Shown: piece after piece, positions 43,741-51,381 of the stretch | Layout of the letters: the number at the start of each line of letters is the position of its first letter | Position numbering within the stretch: the first letter of the stretch is position 1 | Translations under genes and position numbers: made by a program | NCBI RefSeq assembly: GCF_037963835.1 | Contig: NZ_CP150145.1 | Location: 930,001-994,000 of the forward strand | Direction of reading: 5' to 3' | Source: Paenibacillus sp. FSL H8-0332 | Lineage (GTDB): Bacteria > Bacillota > Bacilli > Paenibacillales > Paenibacillaceae | Length of the DNA: 64,000 nucleotides | Notes under the pieces: model-generated | Told to the model about the DNA's origin: nothing | Seen by the model: only the letters and a program-made list of their open reading frames with translations | Databases searched by the model: none

Positions 43741-44502
43741 TTGGCAGTTCAGTTGATTGATTTAAGCGTGCTTATGGAGCAGAATCCGGGCGAGCTGGCC
43801 CCGTACGGGTTCGAGCAGACCGGCCATCAGGAGGGAGCGGACCGCTTCGCCCGTCAATTCGACGGGAGCCGGAAGGACTTCCCGGGTGAAGAGTTCCTGA
43901 ATATGGAGATGATCAACGCGTCCACCCATACCGGGACCCATTTCGATGCCCCCCTGCATTTCGGCTCCAGGAGCGAGGGAGAACCGGCAGTATCCATTGA
44001 CGAGGTGCCGCTGGAGTGGTGCTTCGGCGACGGTGTGGTGCTGGATTTCACCCATATCCCAGCGGGCGAGGCTATTGAGCAGCAAGATATAGTGCAGGCG
44101 CTTGAGCGGATCGGGTATACGCTCAAGCCGCTGGATATTGTGCTGATCCGTACAGGTGCGGACCGGCACTGGGGAACCCCCCGGTATCTCACGGATTATC
44201 CGGGCATGAGCAGGGAAGCTACGGCATTCCTGACCGGCCAAGGCATCAGGCTGATGGGCATCGACAGCTACGGGTTCGACCGTCCGTTCAAGCATATGAT
44301 CAGCGATTATAAGCGGACGGGGGACAACGCCTATCTGTTCCCCGCTCACTTCTGGGGCAGAGAACAGACGTATTGCCACATGGAGCGCCTGGCGAATCTG
44401 GAGCAGATTCCGGTGCCGTACGGGTTCAAGGTGGCTTGCTTCCCGATCAAGATCAGAGCGGCCGGTGCGGCCTGGGTACGGGCAGTGGCGATTATTGAGT
44501 AG
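43741..44502 (+). CDS. Cyclase-family protein (PF04199, kynurenine-formamidase fold)
   Basis: 253 residues. The family signature NASTHTGTHFDAPLHFG is present (His63, His67, Asp69), a divalent-metal site. IDEVPLEWCFGDGVVLDFTH and LTGQGIRLMGIDSYGFD are also typical. PF04199 contains metal-dependent formamidases and proteins named cyclases from polyketide clusters. It could close or open a ring or lactone. TTG start right after AGGTGAG, 8 bp behind the amidohydrolase gene. Confidence 0.85.
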   Translation: MAVQLIDLSVLMEQNPGELAPYGFEQTGHQEGADRFARQFDGSRKDFPGEEFLNMEMINASTHTGTHFDAPLHFGSRSEGEPAVSIDEVPLEWCFGDGVVLDFTHIPAGEAIEQQDIVQALERIGYTLKPLDIVLIRTGADRHWGTPRYLTDYPGMSREATAFLTGQGIRLMGIDSYGFDRPFKHMISDYKRTGDNAYLFPAHFWGREQTYCHMERLANLEQIPVPYGFKVACFPIKIRAAGAAWVRAVAIIE

Positions 44503-44555
44503 CGTATTACAGGTTAAGTGAAACGAATCACATAATCCAAGAGGAGGAATTAGGG

Positions 44556-44864
44556 ATGAATTATGAATTTGAGCTTAAGGTTACGGGTGTTAAGGGGCAT
44601 TGCCGGGCAGGACATAAGGAAGGGGATATTATGAAGGTCTCTCCATTGAACGCAGGTAATCTGTGCGGAACGGCCTTTCATGCGGTCTTCCCAATGCTGC
44701 TGGCGCTGAACATGGATGCGAAGCTGCCGTGGGACCCGGAGGGCAATATTGTACACTCGGCCTGCCCGGATATGCGTAACCAGATGACGATGGAAATCCG
44801 CCGTATCCCGGTGGAGCCGTCGGAGGATTCTCCTTATGCCGGACGGATGCTGCAATCCAAATGA
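44556..44864 (+). CDS. TIGR04076-family protein
   Basis: 102-residue small protein of a family without known function, often found near radical SAM or redox genes. Diagnostic words: VTGVKGHCRAGHKEGD, NAGNLCGTAFHAVFPMLLAL, LPWDPEGNIVHSACPD. The three conserved Cys positions (CRAGHK, LCGTAFH, ACPD) might bind a metal or an Fe-S cluster; this is inference. AGGAGGAAT precedes the ATG. Confidence 0.8.
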   Translation: MNYEFELKVTGVKGHCRAGHKEGDIMKVSPLNAGNLCGTAFHAVFPMLLALNMDAKLPWDPEGNIVHSACPDMRNQMTMEIRRIPVEPSEDSPYAGRMLQSK

Positions 44865-44880
44865 AGGGAGGCTGCTCCAG

Positions 44881-46248
44881 ATGAATAGAGCGAAGCCATA
44901 TGTTGAAATGTTCAAGGAGAGAGATTCGATCTGCGTCTCGCATTACCCGGTGCCCGTCTCACAGCACACAGAGCCTGAGGTCCGGGCGTTGATGGAGCTG
45001 GATCAGGTGAATACCAAGGATACACCGGTAGCGCTGTATCTGCATATTCCCTTTTGCGATGCCACCTGCTCATTCTGCCCGTTCAACCGTTATCTGAAGC
45101 GGCAGGATCAGGTGGACCGCTACCTGGAAGCTGTCCGGCAGGAGATAGACAGTTATGCAGCTACGCCATTTGGCAGCAGTATTACGGTTTCCTCTATTAA
45201 TCTCGGCGGCGGAACACCCTCCTGCCTGTCCTCGGAAGAGCTGACCGGACTCCTGCAATACTTGAAGCAGTCCTTCCGTGTGGAAGAGGAGGCCATGATC
45301 TTCATCGAAGGCAACCCCCGGAATTTCACGGCTGACAAGCTGGAAGCTTTGGCCTTGCAGGGCCTCAACCGGATCAGCGTGGGCGTGCAGACCTTCCAGG
45401 AGGAGCTGGCCGAGGTGCTGGGGCTGTACCACAGTGTGGAAGATTCCTTCGGGCTGGTGAAGAATGCTCGTAACAGCGGCATTGAGAATGTCGGGATTGA
45501 TCTGATGTACAATCTGCCGGGCCAGACGCTGGATCAATGGCGGGCGGATATCCTCACCTCCATCGAGCAGGAGATTGACCATATCTGCGTGATTTCCTTC
45601 TGTGTGGTGCCGCATACGCAGATTGCTTCGCGTATAGCGGAAGGAAAGATTCCGGGCATCGGGGATGTCTACCGGGAGATTGAGCTGTATAGCATCGCCA
45701 AGGAGATGCTGCTGGAGGCGGGGTATGAGCAGTACAGCGTCATTGATTTCGCCAAGCCGGGCAAGACGGACCGGCACGCCACTCTGTACTTCTCGGAGCA
45801 GGCGCATATGATCGGGATCGGCGCGGCTGCTTTTGGCATCATTAACGGCTATATGTATATCAACAGCGGCAATCTGAATGAATATATGACCCGTGTGCAG
45901 GACGGGCTGCTGCCGGTCAATTGCGGGGAGAAGGCCGATGAGCGGGAGCTGGCGCACGGGGCCATGGCCAAGGGATTGCGGATGCTGTCCGTTAACCGTG
46001 CCGAGTTCTTGAAGATGTTCGGGCAGGAGCCGGAGCAGCTGTTCCCGGAGACGATCGAGCGTCTGGTGCAGGACGGGCTGCTGATTCAGGATGCCGAAGG
46101 GATTCGGCTGACAGGCGACGGCATTATATGGGGCAACAATGTGAGCAAGCAATTTTTCTCCGCAAAATATGCGGATTACGGGCTGCAGCACCGGATGAAG
46201 CTGGCTAAGGGACGCCCGGTGCAATCGGTTCAATCGGTACAATCATAA
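44881..46248 (+). CDS. HemW-like radical SAM enzyme 1
   Basis: 455 residues. Radical SAM Cys triad C59-C63-C66 in YLHIPFCDATCSFCPF, then NLGGGTPSCLSSEE, FIEGNPRNFT, NRISVGVQTFQEE and GIDLMYNLPGQT, all as in HemW/HemN. The C-terminal ~100 residues match the HemN_C module. HemN-like proteins include coproporphyrinogen dehydrogenase, heme chaperones, anaerobilin synthase and class C methyltransferases. An N-terminal HYP-containing extension (ICVSHYPVPV) is shared with the two other copies in this operon, so the three are paralogues with a pathway role. GGGAGG supports the start at 44881. Confidence 0.88.
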   Translation: MNRAKPYVEMFKERDSICVSHYPVPVSQHTEPEVRALMELDQVNTKDTPVALYLHIPFCDATCSFCPFNRYLKRQDQVDRYLEAVRQEIDSYAATPFGSSITVSSINLGGGTPSCLSSEELTGLLQYLKQSFRVEEEAMIFIEGNPRNFTADKLEALALQGLNRISVGVQTFQEELAEVLGLYHSVEDSFGLVKNARNSGIENVGIDLMYNLPGQTLDQWRADILTSIEQEIDHICVISFCVVPHTQIASRIAEGKIPGIGDVYREIELYSIAKEMLLEAGYEQYSVIDFAKPGKTDRHATLYFSEQAHMIGIGAAAFGIINGYMYINSGNLNEYMTRVQDGLLPVNCGEKADERELAHGAMAKGLRMLSVNRAEFLKMFGQEPEQLFPETIERLVQDGLLIQDAEGIRLTGDGIIWGNNVSKQFFSAKYADYGLQHRMKLAKGRPVQSVQSVQS

Positions 46249-46262
46249 GGAGGGTATAGCTG

Positions 46263-46580
46263 ATGAGCGATATGTTGATGAGAGTTAATCCGCAGGTGGG
46301 GGCCGCTTTTGATAGCATGTGCAAGTCGATTGAGGATACGGGGACGCTTGAGCCCAAGGTGCGGGAATTGATCCGGCTGGCTTGCGTGGTTACGGACCGT
46401 TCTGCCTACGGCATCCGGCTGCATGCGCTGAAGGCTTACGAGCTGGGCGCGAGCGCGGAGGAAGTGACGGAGACCGTGATGAATTGTCTGCCGGTGGCAG
46501 GGATTGAGGCTGTCTCCTCTGGTCTGGCTGCGGCATTGTCGGCTGTGGAAGCCAAGCGGGGTGTTCATCATGGCCGTTAA
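46263..46580 (+). CDS. Carboxymuconolactone-decarboxylase-family protein lacking the Cys pair
   Basis: 105-residue all-helical AhpD-like protein. LEPKVRELIRLACVV and LHALKAYELGASAEEVTETVM fit the CMD family. The redox CxxC plus His of AhpD is replaced by RSAYGIRLH, so only the His remains and peroxidase chemistry is unlikely. It overlaps the next radical SAM gene by 11 nt and is 14 bp after the previous one. A role as binding or isomerising subunit is possible; unknown. Confidence 0.82.
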   Translation: MSDMLMRVNPQVGAAFDSMCKSIEDTGTLEPKVRELIRLACVVTDRSAYGIRLHALKAYELGASAEEVTETVMNCLPVAGIEAVSSGLAAALSAVEAKRGVHHGR

Positions 46581-47952
46581 GACCACAACTCACGAATCCT
46601 TCTACAACGTCTATCCCCATAGAGATCCAATCTGTGTGTCCCACTATCCTAACCCTGTAACCGAGGTTCCACCTGCTGATATTTACGGAACGATGGGCCT
46701 TGGCGGCCAGCCGCCGGCGGATAATGTGGGTGCAGTCTATGTGCATGTTCCCTTCTGCGCCTCAGTCTGCATCTTCTGCCCCTTCAACAAGATGGCCTAT
46801 CAGGAAAAACAGGTAGAGCAGTACATGGAGGCCGTCAAGGCCGAAATCGGCATCTATGCCTCTTCTCCATACGGTTCGCAGTCCACGATCAGTGCGGTGA
46901 CGTTCGGGGGCGGGACGCCTTCGGCTCTGTCGGCTGAACGGATGGTGGAGATGCTGAAGAGCGTCCAGGCGAATTACCGGGTGACGCCGGATGCGCAGAT
47001 CTCTTTTGAAGGCAGCCCGGCAACCTTGACGCTGGAGAAAATGCAGGCCATCCGCGCCCAGGGGGCGAACCGGATCAGCATCGGCATCCAGACCTTCAAC
47101 GACAAGATGGGGCATCATTTGCGGATGAGCCATGATTCCCGGCGGGCCTTCGAGGTGCTGGAGGAAGCGAAGGAAGCAGGCTTCGAGAATATCGGGATTG
47201 ATCTGATGTACAACCTGCCCGAGCAGACCATGGAGGAGTGGCTGGAGGACGTCCGTACGGCGGTGCGGCTCGGCATCGACCATATCACGGTATTTTCTCT
47301 GTGTGTAGTACCGTTCACTGCACTGTTCAAAATGATCAAGGAAGGCAAGATACCCCCTACCGGCAGTGTTGAGCTGGAAGTGGATATGTATCTGGAAGCC
47401 AAGCGGCTGCTTCAGGAAGAAGGCTATGTCCAGTACAGCGTGTGGGATTTCGCCAAGCCGGGCTTCGAGGACCGGCATGTCCTCTTGTACTATACCCAGC
47501 AGAAGGATCTGTTCGCGCACGGTCCGGCGGCCTTCGGGTACGTCAACAAGCTGATGTATATCAACCAGGGGGATATCCAGGAGTACAGTGACCGGCTTGA
47601 GCAACAGTTCCTGTCCGTCTTCATCGCAAGTCAAGCGGATGATTTGGAAGCGATGCACGGGATGATGGCCAAGGGTCTGCGGATGCTGTCGGTGAAGCGG
47701 AAGGATTTCGCGGGAATGTTCGGATATCAGCCGGAAGAAGTCTTCGGTCAGACGATCGATGAGCTGGTAGCCAAAGGTCTGCTGGAAACGGATGAGCATG
47801 AGATCCGCCTGTCCGCGAGAGGTATTGTCTGGGGCAACAACGTCTGCAAGGAATTCTTCTCGGAAGCGAACCAGCAGACGTTCGAGAGCCGTGTGAAGCT
47901 GGCACGCGGACAAAAGCCGGCTGAGGCTGCCGGAGAGGAGCTGAAGGGATGA
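46570..47952 (+). CDS. HemW-like radical SAM enzyme 2
   Basis: 460 residues, paralogous to the enzymes at 44881 and 53983. Triad C63-C67-C70 in YVHVPFCASVCIFCPF; then TFGGGTPSALS, FEGSPATLTLEK, NRISIGIQTFNDK, GIDLMYNLPEQTMEEW and the HemN_C-like tail ending ARGIVWGNNVCKEFFSE. The N-terminal extension carries ICVSHYPNPV, as in copy 1. The start at 46570 lies inside the CMD gene; a weak GCGGGG is upstream, so translation is probably coupled. Confidence 0.88.
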   Translation: MAVKTTTHESFYNVYPHRDPICVSHYPNPVTEVPPADIYGTMGLGGQPPADNVGAVYVHVPFCASVCIFCPFNKMAYQEKQVEQYMEAVKAEIGIYASSPYGSQSTISAVTFGGGTPSALSAERMVEMLKSVQANYRVTPDAQISFEGSPATLTLEKMQAIRAQGANRISIGIQTFNDKMGHHLRMSHDSRRAFEVLEEAKEAGFENIGIDLMYNLPEQTMEEWLEDVRTAVRLGIDHITVFSLCVVPFTALFKMIKEGKIPPTGSVELEVDMYLEAKRLLQEEGYVQYSVWDFAKPGFEDRHVLLYYTQQKDLFAHGPAAFGYVNKLMYINQGDIQEYSDRLEQQFLSVFIASQADDLEAMHGMMAKGLRMLSVKRKDFAGMFGYQPEEVFGQTIDELVAKGLLETDEHEIRLSARGIVWGNNVCKEFFSEANQQTFESRVKLARGQKPAEAAGEELKG

Positions 47953-49388
47953 AGCTGTCTGTCGGCACGAACTTTGATGACCGGTTGCCCATCCTGCTGA
48001 AGGATTCGCATGTGGATGTTTTCTATGGCAAGTTGTCCTCTGATCTGGTGGGCGGCGGAAGACCGACCTTTGCCCTGCCCACGATAGACCGGGTGAGAGT
48101 GGAGGAGCATGTGAAGCTGCTGCATGCCTACGGGTTCAAGTTCAATTATCTGCTGAACGCTACCTGTCTGGATAACCTGGAGACCACCAAGGATTTCCAT
48201 TACCGCCTGCGCGAGCTGCTGGAATGGATCGGCACGCTGCAGCCGGAGTATGTGACGGTATCGCTCCCGATGCTGATTGATATGGTGCGTACTGCGTTGC
48301 CGGATGTGAAGATCAGCCTGTCTACCTTTGCCAATGTGAACACACTGAGACAAGCCCAGTATTTCGAGGAAAAAGGCGTCAGCGAGATTACCCTGCCCGA
48401 GAGCCGCAACCGTGACTTCGCCTTCCTGGAGAGCCTGCGCAAGAATACCCGCTGCGACTATCAGCTCATTGCGACCAATGACTGTATGCTGGATTGCCCG
48501 ATGCGCCAGAATCATGCGAACTTTCAGAGCCACGCCTCACAGTGCAATCATGTGACCGACGGCTTTGCGCTGGATTATTATATGCTGCGCTGTACGGAGC
48601 GTAAGCTCCAGCACCCGGAGGAGCTGCTGAAGTCGCAGTGGATTCGCCCGGAAGACATGTATGTCTATGAAGAGCTGGGCTACCACAAGTTCAAGCTGAC
48701 CGAGCGGATGAAGACCACGGAGAAGATTGCGGCTACTGCGCAGTCTTACTCCGAGCGGAAGTATGAGGGGAACCTGCTTAGCCTGCTTAATTCACGGATG
48801 GCGGAGGCCGACTTCGAAATGCCGAACTTCTCCAAGAACATCAAGGAGGATTTCGCACCGTCTGACAAAATGAGACAGGTCTACCGCCTGCTGTTCAGCT
48901 TCCAGGCCAGCATCGACAACGAGAGTCTGGAGGGCTTTCTGGAGGGCTTCCGCTCGAAGCGCTGCGACCGGATGGACTGTGACAAGTGTGGCTACTGTGC
49001 CGAATGGGCCAGCCGGACCGTGTCCATGGCGAAGCCGGGGGATGAGGCGCTGAAGGAATTCGAGCAGCTGTTCGCGGCGCTGGCTTCGGGAAGCTTCTTC
49101 GAGTCAGCGGCCGGGGCGAAGGCAGTCTGGAGCACGGAGGGCGAGAGTCTTCTGGGCGCGGTCATTGGGCGCAAGCCCGAGTTCATCCGCGATATGGCCG
49201 GGCCTGAGATCCGTAAGAAGTCCGAGGAGCTGGCAGCGGCCCGTGGAAGTGCTGAGGTCTTAAGGCAGGATGTGGCCAAGGCCAATGTACTATGCACCCC
49301 GGCAGACTTCCGGATGTTCGCGCTTAGCGATCTGCGGGCACTGGGCTTCGATACGGCTGAGCTGGACTTAGAGGAGGCAGCCGGATGA
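47949..49388 (+). CDS. U32-family Fe-S protein with extra C-terminal domain (candidate O2-independent hydroxylase)
   Basis: 479 residues. Residues 1-250 match the peptidase U32 fold used by UbiU/UbiV and tRNA/rRNA hydroxylases: ISLSTFANVNTLRQAQYFEE, GVSEITLPESRNRD and a Cys set C179, C183, C199, C215 (TNDCMLDC to YMLRC) fitting the 4Fe-4S ligands. A second Cys group C339, C344, C347, C350 (CDRMDCDKCGYC) may hold another cluster. Residues ~393-450 (WSTEGESLLGAVIGRKPEFI) resemble a PCP_red-type module of protochlorophyllide reductase; this match is tentative. UbiU/V hydroxylate aromatic rings without O2, so anaerobic ring oxygenation of the polyketide is proposed. ATGA overlaps on both sides. 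Confidence 0.78.
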   Translation: MKLSVGTNFDDRLPILLKDSHVDVFYGKLSSDLVGGGRPTFALPTIDRVRVEEHVKLLHAYGFKFNYLLNATCLDNLETTKDFHYRLRELLEWIGTLQPEYVTVSLPMLIDMVRTALPDVKISLSTFANVNTLRQAQYFEEKGVSEITLPESRNRDFAFLESLRKNTRCDYQLIATNDCMLDCPMRQNHANFQSHASQCNHVTDGFALDYYMLRCTERKLQHPEELLKSQWIRPEDMYVYEELGYHKFKLTERMKTTEKIAATAQSYSERKYEGNLLSLLNSRMAEADFEMPNFSKNIKEDFAPSDKMRQVYRLLFSFQASIDNESLEGFLEGFRSKRCDRMDCDKCGYCAEWASRTVSMAKPGDEALKEFEQLFAALASGSFFESAAGAKAVWSTEGESLLGAVIGRKPEFIRDMAGPEIRKKSEELAAARGSAEVLRQDVAKANVLCTPADFRMFALSDLRALGFDTAELDLEEAAG

Positions 49389-50581
49389 AGAAGATCATCG
49401 GGCTTGCCGGGTCCATGAAGAAGCATCACAGCTCCAGCGAATATCTGCTCTCCGTTGCGCTTGAAGCCGCAGCGGAGCAGGGGGTACAGACGGAGCTGCT
49501 GCGGCTGAATGATTACAACATTCTGCCCTGTGACGGATGCGGCAACTGCATGAACGGCAAGCACTGCCACCTGCTGAAGGACCCGGAGGACCAGTTGACG
49601 GAGCTGTACGACAAGCTGAAGGAGGCGGACGGGTTCGTCTTCGCCTCTCCGGTCTATGCGCTCTCGCTCCCGGCCGTCTGGAAGAACTGGATCGACCGCT
49701 GTGAGCCGTGCAGTGACGAGGATCTGGACTTCGAGTACTACAATTATGACCGGGTGGCCGGAGTGAAGGGCAAAGCGTTCAAGGGCAAGGTCGCCGGACA
49801 GATTGTTGTTGCAGCGGGACCGGGGCATGAATGGGCGCTGGCCTCGCTGATGCCTTGCTTCACGGCAATCAAGCTGTCGATGATTGCCAGCGCGGGCATC
49901 AGCCTGATTGAATATGATGGCCAGCCGGGCATCCGCAAGCGCTCCTGGAGCAAGCCGATTGAAGAAGCGGAAGAGGCGAAGATGATGGCCCGGGCGGTCG
50001 GGATGCGGGTGGCCTCCTCCTTGGGCTTCTCTTACTTCGACCTTCCCGGGCAGTCGGGGGCAGGGCAAGGGCAGGGAAGCGGGGGGCAGGAACCTATGGA
50101 GCGGAGCCAGGAATCTATGGAGCAGAGTCTGGAACGCGGGGTGCAGGCTGAAGTCTGGTCTGCCTTCACTGTGCAGGATGTACGGGATGAGGAGGTTACG
50201 CTCGGTGAACTAGCTTCGATTCGGCCGCGCATCTTCGTTATCGGCGATCAGCAGGCCAGCCTCCGCTGCGGGCCGCTGCTGGAGCGGCTGGAGCAGCAGT
50301 TCGGCGGGAACGCAGACTGTGCGCTGATTGCAAGAGTGGGGCAGTTGCCCCACTTTATCACTCATGAATTCGTGAAGGAGAAGACAAGCCAGACCGTTCC
50401 AGGCTTCGCGCTGTACTATGACTGGGAGGATAAGCTGGCCTCGCATGGCACCCTGGCGCCCGGACAGCCGGCCATTCTCATAGGCCGAAGCCCCGGGGAA
50501 TGGCGGTTGTTTGCAGTGGATGAAGCAGACGGCCGGGAGATAGACCGGGTCGTGGACTATCTGGAGGAAGCTGTCGTATGA
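49385..50581 (+). CDS. Iron-sulfur flavoprotein fused to thioredoxin-like domain
   Basis: 398 residues. Residues 1-215 form a flavodoxin-like NADPH-dependent FMN reductase domain (IIGLAGSMKKHHSSSEY, ADGFVFASPVYALSLPAVWK) with the iron-sulfur flavoprotein Cys motif C49, C52, C55, C61 (PCDGCGNCMNGKHC). A hydrophilic linker at ~222-250 contains a 21-bp DNA tandem duplication (50087-50128). Residues ~255-398 (FTVQDVRDEEVTLGELASI, RIFVIGDQQASLRCGPLLERL) resemble a redoxin/thioredoxin fold, without CxxC. It may feed electrons to the radical SAM and U32 proteins. ATGA overlap with the U32 gene. Confidence 0.78.
   Translation: MKKIIGLAGSMKKHHSSSEYLLSVALEAAAEQGVQTELLRLNDYNILPCDGCGNCMNGKHCHLLKDPEDQLTELYDKLKEADGFVFASPVYALSLPAVWKNWIDRCEPCSDEDLDFEYYNYDRVAGVKGKAFKGKVAGQIVVAAGPGHEWALASLMPCFTAIKLSMIASAGISLIEYDGQPGIRKRSWSKPIEEAEEAKMMARAVGMRVASSLGFSYFDLPGQSGAGQGQGSGGQEPMERSQESMEQSLERGVQAEVWSAFTVQDVRDEEVTLGELASIRPRIFVIGDQQASLRCGPLLERLEQQFGGNADCALIARVGQLPHFITHEFVKEKTSQTVPGFALYYDWEDKLASHGTLAPGQPAILIGRSPGEWRLFAVDEADGREIDRVVDYLEEAVV
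50087..50128 (+). repeat. 21-bp tandem duplication in an interdomain linker
   Basis: Two consecutive 21-bp units beginning CAGGAACCTATGGAG and CAGGAATCTATGGAG, differing at a few bases, encode QEPMERS and QESMEQS in the linker of the flavoprotein fusion. Confidence 0.8.
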
Positions 50582-50620
50582 GCGGCCCGGCCGGGAAGTT
50601 CAAGGGAGGATACAAATTAC

Positions 50621-51379
50621 ATGTTGAAGACTAAAGGGATACCTTTACATCACACTATTCAGGGTACCGGAGATGCTGTGCTGTGTCTGCACGGCAACAG
50701 GGACTCTTCGCTCGTCTTCCAGGATTTGGCCATGGCGCTTGCGCCTCATTATCAGGTACTGTGCGCGGACTTGCGCGCACACGGCCAGTCGGAATACGCA
50801 GGTCCGGCCTTCACCCTGGAGGATATGGTCGATGATATTCTCAGGCTGCTGGATGAGCAGGGGCTGAAGCAGGTCTCAATCATCGGGCATTCCCTGGGCA
50901 GCACGCTTGCGCTGCTGCTCTCCGCGCGTGAGCCGGACCGGGTGAAGAAGCTGGTATTAATGGGGGCCGCCGCCACCTTCGCGGTTCCGTTCAAGCGGCC
51001 GGAGCACGGGGAAGAGATCACGCCGGATACTGTGCAGCAGACGAATGCGGCGGCGGTTCCGTATTTTTTCACCGAGGGCCATGAGGAGGTTCAGCAGCAG
51101 ATTCTGGAGGGCTGGTCCCGGCTGCCTGCTGCGACCCACCGTCTGATGATTCAGATTAAGCATCCCGATCTCCGTCCGGTCCTGCAGGGCATCCGGCAGA
51201 GATCGCTGATTATTACCGGGGAAGCGGACCGGATTACGCCGCTGCACAAGGCGCTCGAGCTGAACCGGTATTTGCCGGACTCCCGGATGCATACGGTTCC
51301 AGGCGCCGGACATTTTATGTTTCTTGAGGCGGGCGGGGATGTAGCTGCTGCCACTCTCACTTTTCTTAAGGGGGAGTGA
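50621..51379 (+). CDS. Alpha/beta-hydrolase
   Basis: 252-residue alpha/beta-hydrolase. Oxyanion region CLHGNRDSS, nucleophile elbow IIGHSLGSTLAL (Ser91), acid in ITGEADRITP and catalytic His in PGAGHFMFLEA complete the triad. Within a PKS operon such enzymes act as thioesterases, lactonases or cyclisation helpers; which applies is unknown. Start after GGGAGGATA; 39-bp gap from the flavoprotein gene. Confidence 0.88.
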   Translation: MLKTKGIPLHHTIQGTGDAVLCLHGNRDSSLVFQDLAMALAPHYQVLCADLRAHGQSEYAGPAFTLEDMVDDILRLLDEQGLKQVSIIGHSLGSTLALLLSAREPDRVKKLVLMGAAATFAVPFKRPEHGEEITPDTVQQTNAAAVPYFFTEGHEEVQQQILEGWSRLPAATHRLMIQIKHPDLRPVLQGIRQRSLIITGEADRITPLHKALELNRYLPDSRMHTVPGAGHFMFLEAGGDVAAATLTFLKGE

Positions 51380-51381
51380 GT

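Noticed and set aside
44881..46248. Annotation as oxygen-independent coproporphyrinogen III oxidase
   Set aside because: HemN/HemW-like motifs are present, but three divergent copies sit in a PKS operon with no heme genes, so a heme role is not supported.
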